DNA of 64,000 nt from DASPKM01 sp035628135 (GCA_035628135.1 DASPKM010000009.1:124001-188000); one strand, 5' to 3'. Shown: positions 7,521-16,197, numbered from the stretch's first letter. Notes: a model not told the origin generated them from the sequence alone. Numbers and translations: made by a program.

Positions 7521-9146
7521 TTATTTATACATTTCTTCGCGCATGTACTTCACCCGCTCATCTTCAAGGTATTCGTCAAACGTCATCAGCCTGTCGATAA
7601 TGCCTTTAGGCGTGAGCTCTATCACCCGGTTGGCGACGGTTTGCATGAAGGTATGGTCGTGGCTGGTCAGCAGCACAATGCCCGGGAACATGTTACAGCC
7701 TTCGTTAAAGCTTTGAATGCTTTCCAGGTCGAGGTGGTTGGTGGGTTGGTCTAACACCACGCAATTGGGATTTTGCAGCATCATCCTGCTGATCATGCAG
7801 CGCACCTTTTCTCCCCCGCTCAGCACATTGGTCCTTTTCAGGATATCATCGCCGCTGAACAGCATTTTGCCGAGAAACCCGCGCAGGAAGGGCTCATCCG
7901 CATCGGTCACGTGCGGCGGAACGTATTGTCGCAGCCATTCCATCAGGGTCAGGCCGCCGGTGAAAAATTCGCTGTTCTCCAAAGGAAGGTAGGCTTTCGT
8001 AATGGTGGTCCCCCATTCGAACTTGCCGGTATCGGCGTTTTCATTGCCGTTGATGATCTCGAAGAAATTCGTGACCGCCAGCGGGTCGCGGCTGATGAAT
8101 GCGATCTTTTCGCCCTTATTTACGCTGAACGAAACCTTGTCGAACAGCATACGGCCATCCACCGATTTGCTCAGGTTCTCCACGTTCAGTATCTGGTTGC
8201 CTACCTCGCGCAGCGGTTGAAAAATAATGCCGGGGTATTTCCTGTTAGAAGGTTCGATTTGCTCTATGGTCAGTTTTTCCAGTGCTTTCTTACGCGCGGT
8301 GGCCTGCCTCGATTTGGAAGCGTTGGCGCTGAAGCGCGCGATAAAGTCCAGCAAGGCCTGGCGTTTATCTTCTGTTTTCTTATTCTTGTCGCTTAGCTGG
8401 CGGGCCATCAATTGCGATGATTCGTACCAGAAAGTGTAGTTACCGGTAAATATTTTGATCTTCTGGCGGTCAACGTCTGCTACGTGGGTGCAAACCGCGT
8501 CCAGGAAGTGACGGTCGTGGCTTACTACGAGGACAATGTTCTCATAATCGGCCAAAAAGTTTTCAAGCCATCCGATGGTTTCTATGTCCAGGCCGTTGGT
8601 AGGCTCGTCAAGCAGCAGTATATCGGGATTGCCAAACAGCGCCTGGGCCAGCAGCACGCGCACTTTAAGGTTGGAAGGAATGTCCTTCAGTAGGCTCGTG
8701 TGAAATTCTTCGCCTACGCCCAGCGAGCCCAGCAGCGCGCCTGCGTCGCTTTCGGCGGTATAACCTCCCATTTCACCGAATTCGGCCTCGAGCTCTCCGG
8801 CGCGGATGCCGTCTTCCTCGGTAAAATCGGCCAGGGTATAAATACGGTCGCGCTCCTGCATTACCTCCCACATCCGCTTATGGCCCCTGAGCACGGTATT
8901 GAGGACGGTAGATTCGTCGAATTCGAAGTGGTTTTGCTTGAGTACGGCCATGCGCTCGCCAGGGGTGATCTCTACAGACCCTTTATTGGGCTCTATTTCA
9001 CCGCTCAATATCTTAAGGAAGGTAGATTTACCGGCCCCGTTGGCGCCGATGACCCCATAACAGTTCCCACGGGTGAAATTGAGATTTACCTCGTCGAATA
9101 ACACCCTTTTTCCATAGGCAAGGGTCACATTTTTTACACTGATCAT
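7521..9146 (-). CDS. ABC-F ATPase, YbiT-like, with one degenerate ATP site
   Basis: A 541-aa protein with two tandem ABC domains and no membrane part, closest in pattern to E. coli YbiT; ABC-F proteins act on ribosomes. Start chosen at ATG 9146 (MISVKNVTLAYGKR); the ORF runs 36 codons further up but that part is not family-like. The first domain has Walker A GANGAGKST (34-42) and catalytic Glu181 (LLLDEPTN) but a broken signature (IPSNLK, 156-161). The second has a good signature (LSGGEK, 442-447) but no Walker A (ISRDPLAV, 351-358) and Gln467 in place of the catalytic Glu (VVLDQPTNHLD). One composite ATP site is therefore complete and the other decayed. Confidence 0.9.
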   Translation of the reverse strand: MISVKNVTLAYGKRVLFDEVNLNFTRGNCYGVIGANGAGKSTFLKILSGEIEPNKGSVEITPGERMAVLKQNHFEFDESTVLNTVLRGHKRMWEVMQERDRIYTLADFTEEDGIRAGELEAEFGEMGGYTAESDAGALLGSLGVGEEFHTSLLKDIPSNLKVRVLLAQALFGNPDILLLDEPTNGLDIETIGWLENFLADYENIVLVVSHDRHFLDAVCTHVADVDRQKIKIFTGNYTFWYESSQLMARQLSDKNKKTEDKRQALLDFIARFSANASKSRQATARKKALEKLTIEQIEPSNRKYPGIIFQPLREVGNQILNVENLSKSVDGRMLFDKVSFSVNKGEKIAFISRDPLAVTNFFEIINGNENADTGKFEWGTTITKAYLPLENSEFFTGGLTLMEWLRQYVPPHVTDADEPFLRGFLGKMLFSGDDILKRTNVLSGGEKVRCMISRMMLQNPNCVVLDQPTNHLDLESIQSFNEGCNMFPGIVLLTSHDHTFMQTVANRVIELTPKGIIDRLMTFDEYLEDERVKYMREEMYK

Positions 9147-9166
9147 GAATTGTCCTTTTGCGGGCG

Positions 9167-9174
9167 CAAAGGTA
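9167..9174 (-). promoter_or_regulatory. candidate -7 box for the ABC-F gene
   Basis: Reads TACCTTTG on the minus strand, a perfect TAnnTTTG match, 20 bases upstream of the chosen ATG at 9146. This supports 9146 as the true start rather than the longer ORF. No clear -33 box. Confidence 0.45.
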
Positions 9175-9393
9175 GCATTTTCTTCCGGATAAAAGGATAG
9201 GAGATAAGGACGAAAAGAGGAAAAAGAGGTAAGTGTGTTTGTTGAGATTGGCACCGGCGGTAGACTAAGCTGGTAATACGAGCACTGCTATCCTGGTGCC
9301 GGATACATAGCGTGGCTATGGAGTTGTAATAAACGTAAGATTAAGGTAAGATAAACGAAGGAAAGATACAGGTAATGGCGCTTAATAGGGCGC

Positions 9394-9536
9394 CTGGCGC
9401 AAGTATGCAGGGCGGAAAAGGTGTGCTGGCGTACTTGTGCCGGGAACCTTCAACAAAAATGAATTGGACAGATGAATGACTGGACTGGGGGCACAAGTAC
9501 GCCGACGCGCGACACCAGGACGCATACTTGCGCCAG
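9394..9536. repeat. nested palindromic element, four copies of a 14-mer
   Basis: Outer arms 9394-9408 and 9522-9536 are perfect 15-bp inverted repeats (CTGGCGCAAGTATGC). Inner arms 9428-9441 and 9490-9503 are perfect 14-bp inverted repeats (GGCGTACTTGTGCC). Outer and inner arms are versions of one unit, near GGCRCAAGTAYGC, so the element has four copies in alternating orientation around a 48-base centre. It lies in the 430-base gap between the ABC-F gene and the lipoprotein gene at 9577. No ORF of its own is apparent. Confidence 0.85.
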
Positions 9537-9576
9537 TTAGAAGCTATAACTGATAACTCTGGCAATAGAATCCCGG

Positions 9577-10377
9577 TTAATAATTATAGCTGGTCACACT
9601 CATAATGGAGTCACCTGAGCCTACGCCACGTGTCTGCCTTATTTCAGCGGTTTTGGTTGCAGGCAAGCCATTATGGAAAGTATAATTATAAGTGATGTGC
9701 CAGTCGTTTTGCTGCCCGACGATCTTTTCAGACAGCGGATTGTTCTTTTGCAACTGCACCTGCGGCAGGAACAGGAAATGCTCAAACACGTCCTTGACCA
9801 GGAAATTGGATTCCACATTCACCTTGTCATCGTACTGCTCAAAATAATGTGTTTTCAGTAACTCGAGCCCATTGCCCATGCTGCGGTAATCCTGGAATTG
9901 GGAGATATTCTGCTGATTGTATCGAAACACTAGCTTCCTTATTATTGAAGCGCTGTAATCGGCATTCATTTTCTTCCATACTATTTGATGCAAACGTTGC
10001 TGGTCATCGTAATGCAGTTCGGCCGTCTTTGTCCTCGTGCCATTGGCCTCGATGAGATCGATGCGCGACACGCGGTTATCGGCATAATAATACTGCAGCG
10101 TGTCTTTATTTGCCATCGTGTTGTTCACCATGCTCACAAGACGGCTGTTCTCATAATGCAAATCGTATTGCAGCAATCCCGAAGCGTGCTGCAGCTTTGT
10201 AATGAAGTTGTTGTTATCGTACGTAAAATGAAAGTAAGGAGAAGGCAATCCTTCAGATACCATTTCTTTCAACCTGATAGCCCTTGCATCGCTTACAGCG
10301 CTTTGAACGGGCCTTTCTTCCTTGTTGCAGGCGGTTGCTGCCAATACCAGCACCGCCAGGTAAAGAATTCGTTTCAT
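9577..10377 (-). CDS. hypothetical lipoprotein with beta-strand repeats
   Basis: A 266-aa protein with a lipoprotein signal (LVLAATACNKEE; Cys17 would be lipidated). The mature part alternates short Tyr- and Asn-rich strands (FHFTYDNNN, LQYDLHYENS, AELHYDDQQR), resembling the YD-type repeats seen in many Bacteroidota surface lipoproteins. No catalytic motif seen. It lies 126 bases downstream of glnS in the same direction. Likely on the outer membrane or in the periplasm; function unknown. Confidence 0.75.
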   Translation of the reverse strand: MKRILYLAVLVLAATACNKEERPVQSAVSDARAIRLKEMVSEGLPSPYFHFTYDNNNFITKLQHASGLLQYDLHYENSRLVSMVNNTMANKDTLQYYYADNRVSRIDLIEANGTRTKTAELHYDDQQRLHQIVWKKMNADYSASIIRKLVFRYNQQNISQFQDYRSMGNGLELLKTHYFEQYDDKVNVESNFLVKDVFEHFLFLPQVQLQKNNPLSEKIVGQQNDWHITYNYTFHNGLPATKTAEIRQTRGVGSGDSIMSVTSYNY

Positions 10378-10503
10378 AATACTGGGAAGACGCGCACAAG
10401 GAAATATTGTGACGGGAGCCAGGACCTATCTGAATTATCTTTTTCCCGGTCGGAGTTTATGACCCGCTGGCGGTTTTTGTTGACTGTCCATAATTAACAG
10501 GAA

Positions 10504-12165
10504 TTACCCCTTCTTCTGTTCTTTGGCCCAGGTGTCCTTCAGGGTAACCGTGCGGTTGAACACGATGCGGCTGGCACTGGTATCCTTGTCGAGACAGAAA
10601 TAACCCTTGCGAAGGAACTGGTAACGCTCATCGAACTTTGCATTTTTAAGCGAAGCCTCAGCATAACCTGTTTGAATTACCAATGAATCGGGATTGATAT
10701 AATCCTTAAAATCGCCTTCTTCGCTCGATGGGTCTTCTACCTTGAACAAGCGATCGTACAGGCGCAATTCAACCGTCACCGCATCTGCAATGCTTACCCA
10801 ATGCAGCGTGCCTTTTACATTGATCCCGGACGCGTCTGCGCCGCTCCTGCTTTCGGGCAGGTAAGTGCAGCGCAACTCGTGCACAATGCCGTTATCGTCC
10901 TTTATCACTTCATCGCAACGGATGATATAAGCCGACTTCAACCGCACCATCTGGCCTGGCGCCAGCCGGAAGAATTTTTTCGGAGGGTTTTCCATGAAGT
11001 CTTCGCGCTCTATGTACAGGTCGCGTGAAAAAGGAACTTCCCGCATGCCGCCCTTAGGATCTTCAGGATTGTTTTCGGTTTGTACCTTTTCTGTTTTGTC
11101 TTCAGGATAATTGGTCAGCACCAGTTTCAGGGGATCGAACACCACCATCCTGCGTTGCGCCACTTTGTTCAGGTGTTCGCGCACGCAAAACTCCAGCAGC
11201 GATATTTCTATCAGGTTCTCGCGGCGGGCCACGCCTACCCTGTCGCAAAAATCGCGCAGGCTTTCGGGTGTATAACCTTTGCGGCGCATACCGCTGATGG
11301 TGGGCATGCGCGGATCGTCCCAGCTTTCCACCATTTTTTCATTTACCAGCTGCAGTAATTTTCGCTTACTCATCACCGTATAGGTCAGGTTCAGCCTTGC
11401 CATTTCATACTGGCGCGAAGGAAAGATCTCCAATTGTTGTATGCACCAATCGTACAATTCGCGGTGCGGTACAAACTCCAGCGTGCAAATGGAATGCGTA
11501 ATGCCTTCGATGCTGTCGCTCTGGCCGTGTGCAAAATCATACATGGGATAAATGCACCAATCATCGCCGGTGCGGTGATGGTGTGCGTGCTTGATGCGGT
11601 ACAGCACGGGATCGCGCATGAGCATGTTGGGATGCTTCATGTCTATTTTGGCGCGCAGCGTGCGGCTGCCGTCAGGAAACTCGCCCTGCTTCATGCGCCG
11701 GAACAGGTCGAGGTTTTCTTCAATGCTGCGGTTGCGGTAAGGGCTGTCCTCTCCCGGTTGCGTGGGCGTGCCCTTCATGGTGGCTATTTCTTCAGACGTT
11801 GAATCGTCTACGTATGCCAGTCCCTTATTAATGAGCTTCTCGGCGTATTGATATAAAGTATCAAAGTAGTCAGAAGCGTACAGTTCGTTCTTCCATTTAA
11901 ATCCCAGCCAGCGCACATCATCTTTTATACTGTCTACGTACTCTGTTTCTTCGGTTACGGGATTGGTATCGTCGAAGCGCAAGTTGGTATACCCCCCGTA
12001 TTTCAGGGTAAGGCCAAAGTTCAGGCAAATGCTTTTGGCATGGCCTATATGCAGGTAGCCATTCGGCTCCGGTGGAAAACGGGTGATGATCTGTTTGTAT
12101 TTGCCCTCCTTCAGGTCGTTTTCTATGATCTCTTCCAGGAAGTTGAGACTTCTTTCTTCGCTCAT
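10504..12165 (-). CDS. glnS: glutaminyl-tRNA synthetase
   Basis: A class I synthetase of 553 aa that charges tRNA-Gln with glutamine. The HIGH box (PPEPNGYLHIGHAKS) and the KMSKS-type loop (VMSKRKL) are present, and the C-terminal anticodon-binding barrels are of normal length. The start at ATG 12165 (MSEERSLNFLEEIIENDLKE) matches the usual GlnRS N terminus; the ORF extends 37 codons upstream without family similarity, and a -7 box lies just upstream of 12165. Having GlnRS implies direct Gln-tRNA charging in this organism. Confidence 0.96.
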   Translation of the reverse strand: MSEERSLNFLEEIIENDLKEGKYKQIITRFPPEPNGYLHIGHAKSICLNFGLTLKYGGYTNLRFDDTNPVTEETEYVDSIKDDVRWLGFKWKNELYASDYFDTLYQYAEKLINKGLAYVDDSTSEEIATMKGTPTQPGEDSPYRNRSIEENLDLFRRMKQGEFPDGSRTLRAKIDMKHPNMLMRDPVLYRIKHAHHHRTGDDWCIYPMYDFAHGQSDSIEGITHSICTLEFVPHRELYDWCIQQLEIFPSRQYEMARLNLTYTVMSKRKLLQLVNEKMVESWDDPRMPTISGMRRKGYTPESLRDFCDRVGVARRENLIEISLLEFCVREHLNKVAQRRMVVFDPLKLVLTNYPEDKTEKVQTENNPEDPKGGMREVPFSRDLYIEREDFMENPPKKFFRLAPGQMVRLKSAYIIRCDEVIKDDNGIVHELRCTYLPESRSGADASGINVKGTLHWVSIADAVTVELRLYDRLFKVEDPSSEEGDFKDYINPDSLVIQTGYAEASLKNAKFDERYQFLRKGYFCLDKDTSASRIVFNRTVTLKDTWAKEQKKG

Positions 12166-12185
12166 CTGCTGATTTTTATGAACCG

Positions 12186-12220
12186 CAAAGATAGTAGGTA
12201 GCGGCGTTTTGGGTTGCAAA
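12186..12220 (-). promoter_or_regulatory. candidate promoter for glnS
   Basis: On the minus strand, TTTG (12220-12217) and TATCTTTG (12193-12186) match the Bacteroidota -33 and -7 boxes, with a 23-base spacer that is slightly long. The glnS ATG is 20 bases further down. The -33 box lies next to the upstream terminator hairpin. Confidence 0.5.
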
Positions 12221-12246
12221 CAAAAAGCCGCGAGCATTCCGCGGCT
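12221..12246 (-). terminator. intrinsic terminator after the small membrane protein
   Basis: On the minus strand a perfect 7-bp stem (AGCCGCG / CGCGGCT) with a 7-base loop is followed by TTTTTG. It would stop transcription of the gene at 12273-12569 before glnS. Confidence 0.75.
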
Positions 12247-12272
12247 TATGTTATAAAAGGCATAGGGGATAA

Positions 12273-12569
12273 TCAATCACTTTCGGCCCGGGTGGATTTG
12301 GTAACAGTTACCTTGTCGGTGCGAGTGGCGCCGTCACCGCGCTTACCACCGCGAAGCAGGGCTACCAATAACAGGATAAATACGGCGGCGCCGGCTACCC
12401 ATACCCAGGGCGATGTATACCATTCAGTACTGGTTGTTTTGCTGGTGGTGGTAGTGGTGGTGGTTTGACCGCCACCTGTATCCTGCGCCATAAGCAATAC
12501 AGGAAGAACATTTACCATCAGCAATAACAAGAAGGTTTTGAAACCGAAGTTTCTGATGAATTGTTTCAT
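12273..12569 (-). CDS. small Thr-rich membrane protein
   Basis: A 98-aa protein with a signal-like N-terminal segment (about residues 10-28, ending LLMAQD), a Thr-rich linker (seven consecutive Thr), then a membrane segment (about 50-67) and a basic tail. Likely anchored in the inner membrane with the linker outside. No known family. The ORF of glnS can be read into its 3' end but the chosen glnS start avoids overlap. Its own terminator follows. Confidence 0.65.
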   Translation of the reverse strand: MKQFIRNFGFKTFLLLLMVNVLPVLLMAQDTGGGQTTTTTTTSKTTSTEWYTSPWVWVAGAAVFILLLVALLRGGKRGDGATRTDKVTVTKSTRAESD

Positions 12570-12686
12570 ATGAAGTTATTTACTGATGGGGACGTATAAA
12601 AAAACTGTACCAAGCCCTACAAGCCAGCGTTCCCCGATCAATCCGGTGCCATACACAGACCCCAACCGGAACCGGATACCGAAAAA

Positions 12687-13544
12687 TTATCTCGGGAATA
12701 TCCTCGCGAAAAACGCCTTCATATCATTCCACGATGCCGAATCCGCCGCCGCATTGTACGCAATCGGCAAATTATGCTTCTTGCCCACCTCGGTCGCATT
12801 CGGATTGGTAAAGGCATGGGTGGCGCTGTCGTACACTTTCAGCGTATAGTCGGCCCCCAGGGAGTCCATGCTCTTCTTAAACTGGTCAACCTGTTCCTGC
12901 GGCACAAAAGAATCGGCAGCGCCATGACAAACCAATATTTTGGCTTTCAGCAGGTCTTTGCTGGTGGCTGGTCCGCGCAGGTCGCCGTGAAAGCTCACCA
13001 CGCCTTTGAAGTCCTCTCCCAGCCTTGCGGCATTCAGCACTACTGATCCGCCAAAGCAATATCCTATCGCCGCAATGTTGGTGGTATCAGCTTGTGGGTG
13101 CTGTTTTATTCTTGTAAGGGCCGCATCTATGCGTGCCTTTACCAATTGCGGGTTCGAATAGAACGGGGAAGCCAATGCCCCAGCCGCCGCGGGGTCGTCT
13201 CCGGTTTTTCCGTTGCCGTACATATCGACAGCCATTGCCAGGTAACCCATCTCGGCCAGCTGCTTAGCGCGGCCGCGTACGTAATCATTTAGTCCCCACC
13301 ACTCGTGTACTACCAGTACTACTGGACGCTTTGCGTTGGAATTGGCGTCATAAGCAACAAAGCCGTTGAGCGTTACGCTATCTGTTTCGGAAGGATAGCT
13401 TACTGCGTCTTCACTGACCGAAGGCCCGGTGGCTTTTTTTGTGGTATCGGCTGTGGTGTCGCCACTGCCCGCATTGTTGCACGCTACCATACCTGCAAAC
13501 GCAACCGCCATACAAGTGAACAGGAAAAATTTCGAAAGTCTCAT
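12687..13544 (-). CDS. exported dienelactone hydrolase family protein
   Basis: A 285-aa alpha/beta hydrolase with a lipoprotein signal (AVAFAGMVACNNAG; Cys22 lipidated) and a Thr/Lys-rich linker. The dienelactone-hydrolase catalytic set is visible: nucleophile Cys in GYCFGGS, Asp in GAADSF, His in ATHAFTNP. The fold starts at about residue 50 with VTLNGFVAYDA. Family members hydrolyse lactones and esters; lipidation puts this one at the periplasmic face of a membrane or on the surface, away from catechol catabolism. No pathway neighbours. It is divergent from the VOC gene. Confidence 0.88.
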   Translation of the reverse strand: MRLSKFFLFTCMAVAFAGMVACNNAGSGDTTADTTKKATGPSVSEDAVSYPSETDSVTLNGFVAYDANSNAKRPVVLVVHEWWGLNDYVRGRAKQLAEMGYLAMAVDMYGNGKTGDDPAAAGALASPFYSNPQLVKARIDAALTRIKQHPQADTTNIAAIGYCFGGSVVLNAARLGEDFKGVVSFHGDLRGPATSKDLLKAKILVCHGAADSFVPQEQVDQFKKSMDSLGADYTLKVYDSATHAFTNPNATEVGKKHNLPIAYNAAADSASWNDMKAFFARIFPR

Positions 13545-13614
13545 ATGTTATTTTTAAAATTTTAAGTGTTACAACGCCGACGCTAAACTACTGAGTTTTA
13601 CAGTAACTTGTTGT

Positions 13615-14073
13615 ATGAAAAAGATCTTGTTTCCAATCCTGCTCACGGGCATTGCGCTTGCAGGCTTTTTTATACAAACACATCGGCCCATGAAAAAGGC
13701 AGCGCTGAATCACATAGCCCTCTACGTTACCAGCCTCGGCAAAAGCACTGCGTTCTATAAAGATATCATCGGGCTGGATACCATTTCCGAACCGTTCCGT
13801 GATGGAAAGCATGCCTGGTTTTCGGTGGGAGATAACAGTCACCTGCACCTGATAGAAGGCGCTAAAGAGCAGGTAAAACATCCAAAGAATACCCATATAT
13901 GCTTCAGCGTTCCCAACCTCGATGAATTCATTACCAGGCTGAACAAGGCGGGCATTGAATACTCCAACTGGCCCGGCACCAGTAAATCACCCACTGTACG
14001 CGCGGATGGCATAAAGCAGATCTACTTCCAGGACCCCGATGGTTATTGGCTGGAAATAAATGATGACCAATAG
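13615..14073 (+). CDS. exported VOC (glyoxalase/dioxygenase) family protein
   Basis: A 152-aa protein with an N-terminal hydrophobic segment (about residues 4-20) and one vicinal-oxygen-chelate domain (about 30-150). Candidate metal ligands are His in LNHIALYV, Glu in HLIEGAKE, His in THICFSV and Glu near the C terminus in GYWLEIND, the usual four-ligand pattern. It could be a lyase, dioxygenase or binding protein. The export signal is unusual for the family. Starting at the internal Met26 would give a cytoplasmic protein; the full ORF fits the spacing better. Confidence 0.8.
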   Translation: MKKILFPILLTGIALAGFFIQTHRPMKKAALNHIALYVTSLGKSTAFYKDIIGLDTISEPFRDGKHAWFSVGDNSHLHLIEGAKEQVKHPKNTHICFSVPNLDEFITRLNKAGIEYSNWPGTSKSPTVRADGIKQIYFQDPDGYWLEINDDQ

Positions 14074-14213
14074 GGAATTTTTTTTCCCACTCCCGTTTTT
14101 TATTTTCTGACTGGTATGGCAGGATTTTTATGCTGAGGAAGTAGAACTGCCTGTTATCAACAACCCGCATGCATAACCGATGAGCACGTTTACCTAACTT
14201 AAATTGTTTGGGT

Positions 14214-14906
14214 ATGCCAACAAAAGCTCCCGCAAAAAAAGCGAAAAAGAAAGAAGCCGAAAAAGATCTGTCGCGCACCTATAACGAGTTCAAAGAATTC
14301 GAAGGACAGCAATACACCGGCATGAAGGTGGGCCGCAGCCACAAATGGTATTATGACAAAGGCGTATGGAAAGAGACCAAGATAACGCCTGACCTTTGGG
14401 AAATAGCTTATGCCGTTACCAAACGGCGGGCGGGCAAGGCCCCGGAAGGATCCGGCGTACCGGTGGGCACTGAATATCATTGGTACATATTGGCGCACCA
14501 GAACGTGCGCAAGCTGGACGCCAACAGCTATACAACAACGCTGACGGGATTGAAGTATAAACTCGCACACAGAAGGGCTGACAAGGATAAGTGGAACGTA
14601 AGCGCCCGCGCACAACGGAAACGCCTGATCAAAGTAATGCAGGACCTGATTGCACAACTTGAAAAGGAACCTGAAGAATTGCCGGAAGAAAATACCGTTG
14701 ATGCATCGCCAGAGAAACCGGTTGTGAAAAAAGCAGCTACTGCCAAAGCCGCTAGCCGCAGCAGTACCACCAGGCCGGGGACTGCGCGTTCCGGCGCCGC
14801 AAAATCCGGGATTGGCAAACCAGCAACCGCGGCCAAAAGCACACGCACATCAAAAACAGCCAGGAAAACCAGGAAATCAAAACAACCGGCCCTTGCGCTG
14901 GCATAA
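14214..14906 (+). CDS. basic protein with histone-H1-like tail
   Basis: A 230-aa protein. A short Lys/Ala-rich N terminus leads into a central domain (about 20-150) with many Trp and Tyr (SHKWYYDKGVWKETK) and no named family I recognise. The last 75 residues are Lys, Ala, Ser and Thr repeats (KAATAKAASRSS, KSGIGKPATAAKS), like H1-type or Hc1-type DNA-binding tails. A nucleic-acid role is inferred from composition only. ATG 14214 chosen; an in-frame TTG lies two codons earlier. The next gene starts 13 bases on. Confidence 0.65.
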   Translation: MPTKAPAKKAKKKEAEKDLSRTYNEFKEFEGQQYTGMKVGRSHKWYYDKGVWKETKITPDLWEIAYAVTKRRAGKAPEGSGVPVGTEYHWYILAHQNVRKLDANSYTTTLTGLKYKLAHRRADKDKWNVSARAQRKRLIKVMQDLIAQLEKEPEELPEENTVDASPEKPVVKKAATAKAASRSSTTRPGTARSGAAKSGIGKPATAAKSTRTSKTARKTRKSKQPALALA

Positions 14907-14919
14907 ACTGAAAGAACAT

Positions 14920-15174
14920 ATGCAATTTCCAGCTGAATACACCACAAACCCGGTGCCCATAGAAGTAGAATATAACGGCAAGATATATACGGGCGAAGGC
15001 AAGCCCATAAGCCAAAGCTGTAAGGATGGTGTTTGTTTTGAGCTGGACATTACGCTTAATAACGAGCACCTGGGCATTATTCATTGCACCGATGATGGAT
15101 GGAAGATGGACAAGGTGCAGGACCAGGGATTGGTAAACGCCATTGGAGAGGAGATTTTGTTATGGTATGAATAA
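14920..15174 (+). CDS. small conserved-looking protein, 84 aa
   Basis: An 84-aa acidic protein with two cysteines (SQSCKDGVCFEL) and a third in IIHCTDDGW. The longer ORF from 14812 overlaps the upstream gene's tail in another frame and is not protein-like, so ATG 14920 (MQFPAEYTTNPVPIEVEYNG) was chosen; an AAAGAA purine run precedes it. No family recognised. Probably co-transcribed with the basic-tail protein upstream. Confidence 0.65.
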   Translation: MQFPAEYTTNPVPIEVEYNGKIYTGEGKPISQSCKDGVCFELDITLNNEHLGIIHCTDDGWKMDKVQDQGLVNAIGEEILLWYE

Positions 15175-15181
15175 GCATCAA

Positions 15182-15247
15182 TGTCATTAAGTCAATAAGT
15201 CACAGAGTCAATGACCCAGTGACCTAATGACCAAATGACCAAATAAC
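15182..15247. repeat. class A octamer inverted repeat, no loop
   Basis: Units near GTCATTAA / GTCAATAA (15182-15210) run directly into the complementary units (AATGACCC, AGTGACCT, AATGACCA; 15209-15247). It lies between two co-directional genes, just past the 3' end of the 84-aa ORF. Confidence 0.8.
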
Positions 15248-15267
15248 CACAACAACACTTTATACAT

Positions 15268-16044
15268 ATGCCCGAACTACCCGACCTGCAGGTATTCAGC
15301 CAAAACCTTCAAAAGAAGCTCGCCGGCAAAAAAGTAAAAAAGGTGGTGATTGGCAATGCCAAAAAGCTGAAGGCTTCCGCTAACATGCTGAAGAAAAGCC
15401 TGGAGAAACAAGTGGTTAAAAAAGTTTACCGCGAAGGAAAAGAGCTGCATTTCCAGTTCGGTAATGGCGATGTGTTGGGATTGCACCTGATGCTGAAAGG
15501 CAGGCTGTACCTGTTCGAAGGAAAGAATGAACAGAAATACACGATCATTGAACTGCAGTTCGATGACGGTACCGGCCTTGCGCTTACCGATTTCCAGGGA
15601 CAGGCAACGCCCACGCTCAATCCTGAGGAGCGTGAAGCGCCGGACGCATTATCCACTGCTGTAAATTATAGTTTCCTGAAAAAAGCCTTGCAGACTAAAG
15701 CCACTATTAAAAACCTGTTGCTCGACCAGCACGTTATCCGCGGAATAGGCAATGCTTACGCCGATGAGATATTATGGAAGGCCGGCATCTCGCCTTTTTC
15801 CATCGCCAACAAAATTCCCGATAACAAGATCAAATCCCTGGCAAGCGCCATCAAGTCTGTTTTGAAGAATGCTGAAAAGCAAATCCGCAAATCCGACCCT
15901 GATATCATCAGTGGCGAGGTGCGCGATTTCCTCGACATCCACAATTCAAAAAAGAAAAGCAGTCCCACCGGCGCCACCATTGAACACGCCGTGGTAGGCT
16001 CCCGCAAAACATATTATACCAAAGAACAGGAGTTGTATAAATAA
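15268..16044 (+). CDS. Fpg/Nei-family DNA glycosylase, zincless
   Basis: A 258-aa homologue of formamidopyrimidine-DNA glycosylase, which removes oxidised bases and nicks the strand. It keeps the N-terminal catalytic Pro-Glu (MPELP), Lys58 (REGKEL, matching E. coli Lys57) and the helix-two-turn-helix GIGNAYADEILW with Asn162. The C-terminal zinc finger has no cysteines: the segment from about 224 to 258 keeps only the loop Arg (GSRKTYYT, Arg246), as in zincless-finger relatives. The third to sixth residues, ELPD, differ from the usual ELPE. It stands alone between octamer repeats. Confidence 0.88.
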   Translation: MPELPDLQVFSQNLQKKLAGKKVKKVVIGNAKKLKASANMLKKSLEKQVVKKVYREGKELHFQFGNGDVLGLHLMLKGRLYLFEGKNEQKYTIIELQFDDGTGLALTDFQGQATPTLNPEEREAPDALSTAVNYSFLKKALQTKATIKNLLLDQHVIRGIGNAYADEILWKAGISPFSIANKIPDNKIKSLASAIKSVLKNAEKQIRKSDPDIISGEVRDFLDIHNSKKKSSPTGATIEHAVVGSRKTYYTKEQELYK

Positions 16045-16073
16045 TCATGTCGCTATACTTCCAGGTGAATTAT

Positions 16074-16171
16074 TGGTCATTGGGTCATTAAGTCATTAGG
16101 TCATCGATCGATAGCTGATCAACCTCATTGTATCATTTTGACTTAATGACCTAATGACTTAATGACTTAAT
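16074..16171. repeat. class A octamer inverted repeat with 34-base loop
   Basis: Left arm 16074-16104 (GGTCATTG, GGTCATTA, AGTCATTA, GGTCAT). Right arm 16139-16171 (TGACTTAA, TGACCTAA, TGACTTAA, TGACTTAA). The arms pair almost perfectly. It lies 30 bases after the Fpg-like gene and 27 before the next co-directional gene. Confidence 0.88.
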
Positions 16172-16197
16172 TTAGTCCCGCGTCTAAAACTTACGCT

